A stretch of 64,000 nt of DNA, from NCBI GenBank assembly GCA_012861695.1, contig JAAOOA010000127.1, positions 29,178,186 to 29,242,185 of the forward strand, given 5' to 3'. Positions 37,149 through 48,769 of the stretch are shown piece after piece (the stretch's first letter is position 1; every line of letters begins with the position of its first letter). The translations under genes and the position numbers were made by a program. The notes beneath the pieces were generated by a model, which was not told the DNA's origin, searched no databases, and saw nothing but the letters and a program-made list of their open reading frames with translations. Source of the DNA: Trematomus loennbergii (Eukaryota; Chordata; Actinopteri; Perciformes; Nototheniidae).

Positions 37149-37823
37149 AAGGGAGGCATGTGGTGCAGTGGGTTGGGCGTTGGTGTTCTGATCAGGGGGT
37201 CACAGGTTCAAACCCCACTGCAGTCAGCATGTCGTTGTGTCCCTGGGCAAGACACTTCACCCCAAATTGCTCCTGTGGGGATTGTCCACAGCAGTGCTTC
37301 TCAAACTTTTTCAGTAATGTACCCCCTTTGAAACATTTTCTCAGCCAAGTACCCCCTGACCGACCCCGGACATTTTTGACAGAAAAAGCCTATATAAATA
37401 ATTACAATATAGTGATGTTTGATTTATTAACTCCTAATTAACAAACTAAGGATATTTGTATTTTTTCCAAGGAGTTTTTCAATTGAAGTAATATATGTTT
37501 AACAAACCAATGAACAAAATGATATATTATGAAAAACTATAAATACAATACACAAATGTAACATGTTTATATGAGGACCCCCTTAGTGGTTCTCGGAATA
37601 TTTTATTTAAAATTGTGTTTTCTATTTAATTTATTGTACTAAGATTATTTTTGTAATCATCCATGGTATTTTTTTAATTAACCTTTTTATTTATTTTTAT
37701 CTCACGTACCCCCTGCAGTACCCCAACGTACCCCTAGGGGTCCACGTACCCCCATTTGAGAATCACTGGTCCACAGTATTGAGTATGTAAGTCGCTTTGG
37801 ATAAAAGCGTCTAACAAGTGACA
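37149..37823 (+). mobile_element. tRNA-derived SINE split by a hAT insertion
   Basis: The 5' part has A-box-like 'tggtgcagtgggttgggcgt' and B-box 'ggttcaaaccc' (near 37206). The 3' part 'gtatgtaagtcgctttggat' follows after 37776. A complete, uninterrupted, reverse-oriented copy of the same family is at 60967-61158. The split is explained by the element at 37292-37768. Confidence 0.85.
37292..37768. mobile_element. Non-autonomous hAT element inside a SINE
   Basis: Ends 'cagtgcttctcaaacttttt' and 'catttgagaatcactg', flanked by a perfect 8-bp duplication gtccacag (37284-37291 and 37769-37776). The body repeats 'gtaccccc' words near both ends. The uninterrupted SINE at 60967-61158 shows the empty site. 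Confidence 0.94.
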
Positions 37824-40729
37824 TGTGTGTGTGTGTGTGTGTGAAGCCTGAATAAGCTCACACTCAAAGTATTTTTACGATATGAACTGAACAAACTAAC
37901 TGGACATCTGGCAGTATCGTGCTACCCAATTAATTCAGTGTTCAGAAGTGTCAAAATGCCGGACCATTTTGTTGACAGAGGAATCAAGAATATTGCATTA
38001 ACGTCACTCAACATGACTTGTTCACTTACAGATTTGGTTTTGGTTCCAAAATCCGGAAATGAGTTAGCATTTTTGTACTTCCAAGTTCCCTTGTATCAAA
38101 GTCAAAGAGTTTTTTAATGAGATTTTGGATAGATGCTTGAATAAGATCTGTGTTACCATTTCAAGTTTGGTTCTATGAAATAAAACACATCTGTAAATAC
38201 GCCGTTTAATGTCCAAAGCGTCCCATGTGTCTTAAAAATGTCGATGCTAACAAGTGGCTAAATGAGAAATACTAAACGTCATCACATCAAACATTAGCCT
38301 TCGTTAGCTTAGCTGTGGAGTAATGAAAGCCTGATATACTTTGTTAATAGCATTGTTAGCCATTTTCTTCAGGCAATTTCATTAATTGGTCCATAAAACA
38401 AATGCGAGATCGGTCACGAAAGGCTACGAAACCAAGACAAATCATCTTGCCTCTGACTGACGGTGCAGAGCCGCTCACCGTCAGCCTCTTTCTCTCCAGT
38501 CAGAGTGTGTTTGAGTCACACATACACACTCACACTGATTATTAGGATGCAAACCCATCACAGCGCTGAAACCCAGGTGAACGGGAGGTGCTAATTGGTT
38601 CAGACACTGACTAATGGAACGATGCAGCCGCTCAATGACTGCTTTACTTAAAACAGCGCTCTTCACCTGCTCTCACTGCATTGATGAGCCATTTATTCCT
38701 GAACAATACACACCTCACCCCACCCCCACTCCCATCGCTAAGTGCCACCCCGACGAAAAAAAAGGAAAAAAGCATCTCCTCCTGGTTGCTAGGGAACTGA
38801 AAATAAGCGTGAGAGGAGTGCGGCCGTCGTTCGGAAAGAGGAGAAATAAGGAGAAAGATAAAAGGAGGATGACGTAGGAGCTATAAGAGAAGCTGACATA
38901 CTCCTCAACATTTGGTGATAGCAATGAGGTACGAGCCAAAAAAAACGATCACCACAAAGATTCATTATATTCACATTTACTGTCTACCAGTGTCAACGTC
39001 TATATTATATCCTGTCCTTGATGTATTCTACGAAGACTGAGCACTCTTTAGCATTAATCACAGATACTTAAACAAGCAATTTGGTACATTTGCCAACTAG
39101 GGATGAAATGATATTGAATTTTATAGCAGATGTTAAAAAATATATTTTATTGGGATATTAGTGAGTATATCTGCAAATGAGTGCCCTGGAAATGCTGTCT
39201 TTCATGGTAGAGAAGACAACAAATAGAGCCGTATTGAAAGATGTATGTACAAAACATAAGACTCACCCAATTTGGCAATTTTTGATTTTCAAAATTAAAT
39301 TTTTTTCCTATCTATGATGCAAACAATGTCATTTTCAGAGTGTATTTTGATTGTGCTGATATCAAGAATATCCCATGCCAATGCCAAATATTCTCAGAAA
39401 AGAATCAGGGAAGAAAATCACGTTTGTCCTTAGGCCTTTGTGTTTTGCTCTTCCTAAAAAAAAATGCACGAGCCTTTTTCAACATTTCCACAGCATAATA
39501 GATTTTAGGAAAATACCAGGATGTCATAATCACGGCTGGTTTCCCCTCAATGCTTCTGTTCGAGTTGAAAAACCACCCAGCCAGAAGCATGTTTGCTGGG
39601 GGACAGATTTAGCATTTCACTGGTGGTCATTTCCTGATCTGAGGATGAATTTACAGCACTGAAAGCCAGCTGGTGTGAAAACATGGATTGTGTCCACCAC
39701 ATTCACAGAGCAGACATCAGCGGGGACTGGCAGGGCTTTTGATAAGCAGACAATCATCCCCCCCCACCCCCCCCGTTTGTCTTTCAGAGGAACCAGACTC
39801 CGGCACAAAGGGAAGGTCGGAGAGGCTTTGATTACCTCCACTGGGTCACAATTCAAACGCAGCGGCATCATTCACATAACTGGGTCAGGAAACGCTGCCA
39901 CCACCTGGTCAACATGAGGAACTTCTGCAGAGAAGTCCACTGAAGCATGGCCACCCAATGAAATCAAATTAACCACAGTCTACTGGTCTGATACAGAGAC
40001 ATTTAAATATGAATGTCAAGACAATAAACCAAAAAACCAAACTAGAAATGTGCTTTAACTTCAATAGATTTGGAAAAAAACCTTCCCATCAATTAATAGC
40101 TCCTGAGACAGAAACCCATTGGAGTGAATGCACAAAGTAATGAAGGTTGATAAGAGACAGGAGCAGTGGGTCGTCACTTCTTCTTCTTCAGCAGCTCCTT
40201 TGAATGGGACTCATCTGAAGAGCTCATGCACAAAGGATGGATTCATCGGTCTTGAATCTGAACCAGGATACGTTTTCAAAGCACCGTTTCTCTTTTTTCA
40301 ACGGTGTCCTGCTTCGTTACCTCATAAATATATGGACTAAGAAGTGGAAGCAAAGAGAAAGAACTCGTGTGAAGAGTAGATAAGGCATTAGATGCAATTT
40401 CTAACATCATTTCCTTACGTTCAAACAGGTGTTTCTCCGATCCGATGAGGAAGTCTTGAGGGTGGATATGTCCTCTGCTTTGGGTTGTGTTAGTTGGAAC
40501 TTAGCACATTATATTACTGTTGTTTGTGGACATTAACAAGGCAGAGAGGATCTGTTGGGCGAGGGAAGTGCATGCAACTGCTTTTCAGTTAAACAAAGGT
40601 TTTTCGTCTTTTGATTTTTAAAATCTTAAGTCAATGGAAGGTGGATTGTTGAGGAGACAGGACTTAAACCTGTGGTGTGATGGGAAGCTAGTAGGCTAAA
40701 TCTAAACTAACACAATCATATGATGCATG
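37824..40729. other. Upstream sequence with one foldback-family fragment
   Basis: A short (GT)n tract lies at about 37824-37843. Foldback-family words ('atgcttgaataagatctg', 'attagccttcgttagcttag') occur at about 38010-38330. A poly-C run lies at about 39758-39773. No supported exon in 2.9 kb. Confidence 0.4.
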
Positions 40730-41351
40730 TTAAGGCCCGGACACACCGAGCCGATTTCGGCCGTCGATAGATGTCTGGCCGTCGATGAGCGTAACTGTCG
40801 CCCTACTCAGATTGGTGTGTCCTGCACCGTCGTGTCTTTTCGGCCGTGCAGACACCTTCCGCCGCCGATTCAACATGTTGAATCGGGAGGCTGTCGGCAA
40901 AATAAATCACTCTGATTGGCTGTTCAGCTTAGCGAATCAGTGCATGAGAAGCGAAACAGAAGTGAAGAAGGAACACACAGACGTCTAATATTCATTTTCC
41001 AGTACCGCACTAAACATGTTTTCGATTATAAGTCGTTATGTGAAACAGTCTGTGATGGACGAGAGTGAAAATGGAACGCACGCTATTTGTTGTTTGTATG
41101 TATCACGCAGTCTGTCTTCCGGTTGCCTCTTTTGAATGACGAATACACACTACCGCCGCCTGCTGGTAAGGAGAGGTATTGCCACTCACGCATGCGCAGT
41201 GCGTACGTGCTACTTGGCCGTCGGCTGAAGTCTTTGCGGTGTGTTCCAGTGCGACTTTTTGGCCAAGACGCAGGAGACGTGAGGCGACACAGCAGTCGTG
41301 TCCGTCGGGACGTGTTCTTTGGTGTCAGTTTGGTGTGTCAGGGCCTTTAAA
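40730..41351. mobile_element. TIR element (TTAAGGCCCGGACACACC ends)
   Basis: Left end 'ttaaggcccggacacaccga' and right end 'ttggtgtgtcagggccttta' are inverted copies with a few differences. The interior repeats 'ggccgtcg' words and is CpG-rich. No transposase frame is present. Frames of 60-90 residues over it are artefacts. Confidence 0.72.
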
Positions 41352-42301
41352 GGAAAATGACTGAGGTTTCAAAGCAAGCCAAGCAGGCATTTGCACCAAA
41401 ATCAACAGTGCGTGACGACGATTACTTACACACATTCACGCTAGAAAGTGTCAAGTACAACTAGTGCTTCCCTACTGCCACTTCCACAACTCATATTTTG
41501 ATTCTCACATCTCACCCGTGAACCACATGACCCATAAAGAAAATACTTCACTTTACCCCCTGAGATACTTTCTGATACGGTACAATCTTTGGTTCGTCTC
41601 AATCTTCTATCTAAAAAATATATAATTGTTTTTAATGCAACAAGCCATGTCTTTTCTTTGTAATAGTATATTGGAAACTGGAAAGACACAACTTAGTAAA
41701 CTGCTTATAATCTTGTTATAACTTTTAAAAACGTTGTCACATGTTACATATTTTCATCACATTGCGCAGCCCTACCAGAATCTACAAAGCTGTAATTTAA
41801 TGCCATTAAAAACGTGTCATTTGTCTAAATTCTGATTAATGAGCAAAGTAAATAGGTCAGGTGCATTGTGTCTTAGGGTTTACATAGATTCAAATATGTG
41901 CAGTCAGTCAAAACTGGAGAATCTAAAGGCCATTTACAGGTTCTTACACCTTTTCCAAAGTCAAATTCAAGCACTTTTCAAGCATTTTCAAGGTGCATTT
42001 TCAAGCTTTTCAAGCATCTTACAGCTGTTGTAAATTACATATTATATACACATACTTATACTCAAATGATTATTTCCCTACCTCACATTAAATCAGATGT
42101 TCTTTATGCTATAAACAACCAAATGTGTGTTTCATAATAGCATTATACAATTAAATTTTTAGAAAAGAAAACTAAGTTTAATATTTCAAAATGAGACCCA
42201 TCTGTACGTAGACTGGGCATCCCATATAACCTGGCTGAGCCAATATAAAACAATCAGCCAAATAACTTTTCAATACATTATTGATTACTATTTTTGAGGT
42301 A

Positions 42302-42560
42302 CTTTTAGGTTGGCAGTAAACATAAGTCAGAGGTAAATGGTACTTTTACTCCACTACATGTATTGAATACCTTTAGTTACTTTACAGATGTGGATGAATG
42401 ATGTGAAATATAATCAAGTGTTAAATCAGACTTTAGTTCCACCTGGAGTAAATTCACAAGCTACCCTGCAGTATACAAAGTCATTCAAACTAGCTGCACC
42501 TTTACCAGCTTTGAGAACACTTTAATGATCAATCATTATAAAACATATCATATACAATTA
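42302..42560. mobile_element. Fragment of the 'acttttactccactacatg' repeat family
   Basis: Shares long stretches ('agctaccctgcagtatacaa', 'gatcaatcattataaaacat') with 51140-51370 and, inverted, with 47430-47650. Both natural ends are missing here. Confidence 0.75.
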
Positions 42561-42561
42561 T

Positions 42562-42850
42562 TAGGGATGCTCCGATCGCCAATTTTGGGGCCGATCGCCG
42601 GAATCAGCTTGTTCCAGAGGTAGATAAAATAGCTAAGTGTGTTAGGTCTAACTCTTAATGTGTGTTCTGCTCCGCTCACCGGTCCGTCACAGCGGGTGGA
42701 GCTGCAGGATTTCTGCTTCACACACACGTTGCATACCGCTATTTTATTGTCACTTTCGGACACTTAAAATACTGCCAGACTAGTGAAGCCATTTTGGCGA
42801 GCTTGTTTTGCCGCGCACAGAGAAAAGTGTCATGTATTTTACATGCAACG
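42562..42850 (-). mobile_element. Truncated hAT element with BED-finger remnant
   Basis: Begins 'tagggatgctccgatcgcca', the inverted right end of the complete element at 58877-59650, and continues as its reverse complement through the BED zinc-finger remnant ('SDNKIAVCNVC' on the minus strand, about 42725-42763). The other end is missing. Confidence 0.75.
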
Positions 42851-43427
42851 ATAGCCTAATCTAAAATGCTCTACTATGGCGTACCTTTCGTGTGGTGTGT
42901 GGCTCGTCAGCGCAGACTCTCGCATCGTTATTGTTGCACACTTTGCAGGAGGCTACTCTTGGGCTTCGCTTGACCCTCGTCTTAGCCATGGCTTGTATTT
43001 GTCTTCTGCTAGCCAACGCTCGTTGAAACGGCAACCTCCTGGCATACTGTCATCTATCACTCTCATCAGAATGCCCAGGTCACACACGTAACAAAAACAC
43101 TTGCCGGTCACGCGCATTGCGCGGGAAGGCCGGAGCGGAGCTGTTTTATGTAAAAGCGAAGCAATTAAGCGCGCTCCGACTTCTTTATTTTCTTTTAATC
43201 TAAAAAGCGAAGTAAAGCATTTACAATTTCAAGCACTTTATCCCAAATTCAAGCACCATTCCCAAAATTCAAGCACTTTTCAAACCTTGAAAACACCTCG
43301 TACAATTTCAAGCATTTTCAAGGATTTCCAGCACCGTACGCACCCTGCATTTAAATACGGACAGATCGTTCATCAAACTGTGTCTGTACGCAAAACACCA
43401 GGATGAGGAACAGAGAGGTGAGAAAAC

Positions 43428-44243
43428 ACACACCTGGCTCTCCACCTTGTCAGGTTGACTAATCTCTCTGGCATTTCACCAACCCTTGTTCAGAGTTTAT
43501 ATATACTTGTTTGTTTTTGGGGTGTCCGGCACCTAGATTGAGTGTTCTGCTGTGGTGAAACAAAGGTTTTGCTTTAATTATTAAGCCAGACCTGCTGCCA
43601 AAGTGCATTTAAACTCCTCAGCAGTTACAGAAAGAAGTGAAAGAAAGTGGAAATTGTACAAGTCTAGACAATTTAATCATCCTCTATCCTAAAAAACATT
43701 ATGTCCGGCAGACAGAGAGGCTAGTTCTTGAGTTGCATACAAACATTGTAAATCCCTAGTTGATGGTAATGTATTTGGTATATGTATTAAGTTGGTGTAT
43801 TTCACAAGGTATCATTCAATTTATAAAAAACATGACACATTCAGATGACACTGATGGTACAGAATACTAAAAGTCTTCCTCTTACTGAGCTCCAGCTCCT
43901 TTTGCACACAACCCACATCTCAACTTTTGACCAAGCTTTAAAAATCCTTTCAACTCTCTAAGTCTAGGAGCTTATCTTTATCTAGCTCTCAATCTGCACG
44001 ACTGCTTTCCGAGTGAGGGGAATACATCTATCCAGGCTTTTACCTGCATTCACCTCATGACTGTTCTTCAGCAGCACTTTCACTTTTAAGACAGTCTTGG
44101 TTCCTCGACCTTTCCCTCACTTGGCCACAGCCTCACTGGCATGATGGTTCAGCTATTACTTTAGAGGGTTTTACTTAAATCACCACTTTGGGCGCTTCTA
44201 GGTGCAAAAGTCCAAAGGGTAATCCAGGCTTAGTGATGCTGAT
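43428..44243. other. Upstream sequence, nothing recognised
   Basis: No exon or repeat end supported. Confidence 0.4.
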
Positions 44244-45130
44244 ATAGAGTGGTGCAGGAATGGGTCCAAAAAGACGGCTAGTTAGCATTTTACCACCGGT
44301 TCCCTCGCCTCAAAGTCAGCAGTTTTCTTAAACGTATTTGTGGTAAGCTGACTGAAATAACGTCTTGAAGATAAGAGATTTTCAGGATTTATTCTACGAC
44401 AAAACATCTCTCAGTAAATACATCCAATCGGAAATGTCCGCAGCATCTATGTGTCTTAAAAACATTGGTTGATAACAAGTTACTTAAAGGTGGGGTATGT
44501 AATTTAAAAAAATAACTTTGTTTATATTCCATGGAATGCTCTTAACATCCCGATAGCAATGAATATATTAAATGCTTTGACAATAAATACATTAAAAAAT
44601 GTCATCTGTGGAAGCCGTGGCGCTGTAAAAAGCACGACCAATCATCTGAGCCGGCCCGGCTAAAATAACTGAATGGCCTACCTGCCTGTCAACCTTCCAT
44701 CTGTGCACAAACTTATCTCGTGCCCTCATTGGTCATGTGCGCGTTCGTGTGTGTTGGAGGAGGGGCTCTGTAAGGAAGTCTGAAGGAAGTGGCAGATTCT
44801 TTCCGGCTGTGTATTTTCAAATTCTAGGGCACTCGAGCTGGTTTCCCCAAAATACCTACCCACCTTTAATGAGACTACAAAACGTGATCACTCCAAATAT
44901 TAGCAGCGTTTAGCTTAGCGGTGGTGACGTGAAGTCATGTGCCCAAAACCAAATGGAGAAATCCCATTGCTTTTTATCGAGGGAGCCCTTATGAAGCTAA
45001 CTTTCACAACACACTACAAAAAGGTATCATGACTGAACCATTATATTCTCCAAGTCAACAGGTTTTTAAACGTATTGTGGCAGGCTGACTGATACTTCAC
45101 AAATTCATCATGACTGCACCACTATATTCT
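44244..45130. mobile_element. Foldback-family copy interrupted by a TTAA MITE
   Basis: Left part 'agtggtgcaggaatgggtcc'; right part 'agcgtttagcttagcggtgg' and 'tatcgagggagccctt'. The intervening 378 bp is the MITE at 44488-44865. Confidence 0.6.
44488..44865 (+). mobile_element. TTAA-site MITE (AGGTAGGGTAGGTAA family), copy 2
   Basis: Ends 'aggtggggtatgtaa' and 'atacctacccacct' flanked by TTAA (44484-44487 and 44866-44869). The interior matches the copy at 22147 closely, including 'cgtggcgctgtaaa' and 'gcactcgagctggtttc'. Confidence 0.88.
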
Positions 45131-45344
45131 CAATGTGTGTACGGCTGATTAAAAGCAAGACAGAACGTGGATGCAAAACAGATTGTGGATTTTATTTTCC
45201 CAGGCATGGCAGGGCAGCCTGCCCCTTCAAAGGTAGTGCAAACATGTCTGTCTGAGATCATGTTACCAAAGCAGTGCACAGGTTCTAAATAAAGGTCCCT
45301 GACCAGTCTGATCTGGCTTTGTGGTGAATATGTGCTGCGTATGT

Positions 45345-45808
45345 GCGTGTGTGTGTGTGTGTGTACCCACTGAGATACTTTCTGATACGGTACAATCTTT
45401 GGTTCGTCTCAATCTTCTATCTAAAAAATATAATTGTTTTTAATGCAACAAGCCATGTTGTCTTTGTAATAGTATATTGGAAACTGGAAAGACACAACTT
45501 AGCAAACTCCTTATAATCTTGTTATAACTTTTAAAAACGTTGTCACATGTTACATATTATCACATTGCGCAGCCCTACCAGAATCTACAAAGCTGTAATT
45601 TAATGCTATTAAAAACGCATCATTTGTCTAAATTCTGATAATGAGTAAAGTAAATAGGTCAGGTGCATTGTGTCTTAGGGTTTACATACATTCAAATATG
45701 TGCAGTCAGTCAAAACTGGAGAATCTAAAGGCCATTTAAATACGGACAGATCATTCATCAAACTGTGTCTGTACGCAAAACACCAGGATGAGGAACAGAG
45801 AGGTGAGA

Positions 45809-45812
<4 letters not shown>
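45345..45812 (+). repeat. Local duplication, copy B (empty site), between two (GT)n tracts
   Basis: Bases 45368-45812 are the uninterrupted partner of 41560-43427. A (GT)n tract (45345-45364) precedes it and a longer one (45813-45864) follows it, so both breakpoints coincide with microsatellites. Confidence 0.88.

Positions 45813-45864
<52 letters not shown>
45813..45864. repeat. (GT)n microsatellite
   Basis: About 26 uninterrupted GT units at the right edge of the duplicated segment. Confidence 0.95.
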
Positions 45865-45865
<1 letters not shown>

Positions 45866-46352
45866 TTTATAGTCTTTAGTTATAAGAGTACTGAACCTTG
45901 ATTGTGGATTGGTTTGAAACACCAGTGTCGTGTACTGTGACATGTCAAAACATATGTACTTTCCCAGGGTTATTTTTATATTTGTTAAAGTCTATTAATT
46001 GTTTGCAGAGCGGTGAAATTATCTTTTTCTTACTGTAGAGGCTTCAATGTCCCGGTCCTGGTCAGAAATCTTTTTGCAGTAAAAAGGTTGTCAAAAACAA
46101 TTCCAGACTTCAAAGACTTTTTATTGTTGATATGAATTCTCTGGGGGATAGGAAGCCTGGGAAAGAAGCCAGCAGTATCTGTCTGAACCCAAAACAAGTT
46201 ATTAGTGGTCTTCAACACAGAGTCTGCCAGCATTCTCCACAGAAACATCAAGACACATGATATCCATTTCTTCCCTGCCAGCTCCAATGGTCCATGAGGG
46301 CTCCTAGCAGCTGATTTAGTGCCACAAAATGCTCAGTAAATCCCTCTTTACG
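45865..46352. other. Upstream sequence, nothing recognised
   Basis: No exon or repeat end supported. Confidence 0.4.
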
Positions 46353-46713
46353 CTCTGACCTAGAGATGTCCCGATCCGATCACGTGATCGGGGATCGGAG
46401 CCGATCACGTGATTTAAAAAAGATCGGAATCGGGAGAAAAAAATCGGGGATCGGGAATCTTTTTTTTTTTTTTATAAAATATTTTTATTTTATTGAATGT
46501 TACAAAACAAAAATGACCATGTTCACGTCTTCAAGTCATCCTGAGGCCTTAGTTTTGGTTTAAAATTACACAACATCATGTATGTGTTGCTTCTTTGGGC
46601 TTGTTTTCATAGACCTGGTTGCTTATTTCTCTCAAATCTGGCAACAGAGTGGGCGCAGTGTCTAAGAGTAGCAGTAAGCTAACGAGAGGCTACGTTCAGC
46701 TGGTGCCTCAGAG

Positions 46714-48308
46714 CAGTGTTAATTTCGTCAACGAAAACTATGACGAAAAATGTTCGTCAACGACCTTTTTTTACATGACTAAGACGAGACGATAACGAGC
46801 TAAAAATAGATTCTTGATAACGAACATTTGACGAAATGTATATTTAGTTTCGTTAACGAGACGAGACGGGACTAAGGTGTTAATGGTGGACTAGCGGACA
46901 TTCAAAATGCAGCATATTTTCCCCCAATTGCCCGTCTTGTCTGTCAAAATGCATCTTACATTTCTAACTTGCAATATCATTATTTCCGCTCTCTTCACTC
47001 CAGAAGTGTGTGCGGGGGGCGGGCCTAACAGACACCCTGCAGCGCACACAGAGATCTGCCGGGGACGGAGCGTTCAGAAGTATAGAGACACTACAAGGCT
47101 CGATGTGGACAAAGCTCGTTTGCCATGTTTTCGCGTTAGCGCGTTGACACGAGTAGAGTAGTCTGTCCAAACAGCCGGCCAAAAGGCGTCATATTCAGTC
47201 GGAGAAATGCACAATTTTCGACTTCCTTAACTCGTAGCTCTGTGCCCCAATTACGAGTAACGTTATCACATCAGGTGTGCAGAGGTGGGAGAAGTACTCA
47301 GATCTTGTCGCTAAGTAAAAAAATACCATAGTGTAGGAAGAGTTCCTCAAGTCAAAGTATTATCATCAAAATATAGTTAAAGTAGCGACAGTACAAGTAG
47401 TCATTGTGCAGATGGTCCATTTCAGAATAATATATATGATATATTTATAATGATTGATCATTAAAGTGTTCTCAAAGCTGGTAAAGGTGCAGCTAGTTTG
47501 AATGATTATTATTATCTGTATACTGCAGGGTAGCTTGTGAATTTACTAAAGTCTGAGTTAACACTTGATTATATTTCACATCATTCATCCACATCTGTAA
47601 AGTAACTAAAGGTATTAAATACATGTAGTGGAGTAGAAGTACACCATTTAACTATGAACTGTAGTGGAGTAGAAGTACACAGTAGCAAAACATTTAAATA
47701 CTCCAGTAAAGTACAAGTACCTCAACATTTTACTCAAGTACAGTACAATATTTTAACATAATTATATATATTTAATTTATTTCACATTTTAAATAAAGCA
47801 ATTAATTCGGTTAACAATTTGTTAGTTTTTTCCTTTAAAAAATAACAAAAAGTAAATACAAGAATACCGTTAAAGTACCGGATCGATAAGCAGTATTGAT
47901 AAGACTAGCAGTACCGTAGAAAACCTTAATGATACCCATCCCTAGATATTACACAAGTAAAGTGTTAAGAGAGTGAAATGTTGCTTTACGAATTTCAACA
48001 CTTGATGCTGTCACCTTGATTACAATTTCAGATACCTGTATTTGCCTAACTGAATTGGTTTAAAGAGAGAAAACATTTTGACTAAAAGTTGACTAAAATG
48101 TAATTTTTCATCGACTAAAAGTAGACTAAAACGTTTTGAGTTTTCGTCGACTAAAACTAGACTAACACGTTTTGAGTTTTCGTCGACTAAAACTAGACTA
48201 AAACTATGAAGGATAGAAATGACTAAAATGTGACTAAAACTAATTACCATTTTCGTCTAAAGACTAAGACTAAGACTAAATCAAAAACAGCTGCCAAAAT
48301 TAACACTG
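46714..48308. mobile_element. Nested TIR element (CAGTGTTAATTTCGTC ends)
   Basis: Ends 'cagtgttaatttcgtcaacg' and 'gccaaaattaacactg'. Subterminal 'cgtcgactaaaac' style repeats near 48100-48240. The flanks cctcagag (left) and cctcagga (right) are a slightly diverged 8-bp duplication, consistent with hAT. No transposase. Confidence 0.8.
47283..47760 (+). mobile_element. 'agaggtgggagaagtactca' repeat, partial copy
   Basis: Starts 'agaggtgggagaagtactca' and shares its interior, inverted, with 51140-51714. It forms the innermost level of the nest. The right part grades into 'aaccttaatgatacccatcccta' (to 47945), which looks like the end of yet another TAGGGATGGG-type element. Confidence 0.7.
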
Positions 48309-48331
48309 CCTCAGGAGTCGGGACAGAGAAA

Positions 48332-48650
48332 ATGTCAGGAGTTTGGAAGTACTATAAAATTGAAAGTGAAGGCAGTGTAACAGCCAGATGCAATGTTTGC
48401 AAGGCGGAGGATCCGCGTGGTGGAAAGAACAGAGCTACGTTCAACACGACCAATCTAATACAAACATCAACAACAACACGACGAGTACACAGCGGCCACT
48501 CAGGTAACGCACTGAAACAACCGACACTTTCAGAGACTTTTAAAAAGGAAGAGAAACTGCCCCAGAACAGTGAAAAGGCTAAAAGAATAACAGCCAGATA
48601 GCTGAGTTCATCGCGTTGGATGACCAGCCGTTATCTGTTACCTTTTTTTC
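48332..48650 (+). pseudogene. hAT transposase fragment with BED zinc finger, frameshifted
   Basis: The frame from 48332 reads MSGVWKYYKIE, then a CNVC pair and later two His residues, the layout of a BED zinc finger. It runs into a stop at 48599-48601. The next frame resumes the expected family sequence as IAEFIALDDQPLSVT, so a frameshift separates the two. The RNase H-like catalytic core and the dimerisation region are missing. The host element lost them, so this copy cannot move on its own. Confidence 0.8.
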
Positions 48651-48769
48651 TCTTAATGCATTGCATAAAGATCGGATCGGGAAAAAATCGGTATCGGCAG
48701 ATTGTCAAATCAAATGATCGGAATCGGATCGGGAGCAAAAAAAGGTGATCGGGACATCCTACTCTGACC

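Larger units (their letters stand above)
41937..43347. mobile_element. Composite TIR insertion with a 6-bp target duplication
   Basis: Starts CAGGTTCTTACACC and ends CGTACGCACCCTG. Both flanks carry cattta (41931-41936 and 43348-43353), and the paralogous site at 45733-45738 has a single cattta and no element. The outer parts are rich in 'ttcaagcacttttcaagc' words (41960-42020 and 43220-43330). The middle holds two further transposon fragments (42302-42560 and 42562-42850). Confidence 0.85.
41560..43427 (+). repeat. Local duplication, copy A (with insertion)
   Basis: Bases 41560-41936 and 43348-43427 match 45368-45812 at high identity, in the same orientation. The 1411-bp element at 41937-43347 interrupts this copy only. 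Confidence 0.9.
46361..48761 (+). mobile_element. hAT (ZBED-type) element with two younger insertions
   Basis: Ends 'tagagatgtcccgatccgat' and 'aaggtgatcgggacatccta', flanked by a perfect 8-bp duplication ctctgacc (46353-46360 and 48762-48769). The subterminal regions are full of 'gatcgg' words. It keeps a piece of transposase (48332-48650) but has lost the catalytic core. A second TIR element (46714-48308) and, within that, a third repeat (47283-47760) are nested in it. Confidence 0.92.
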
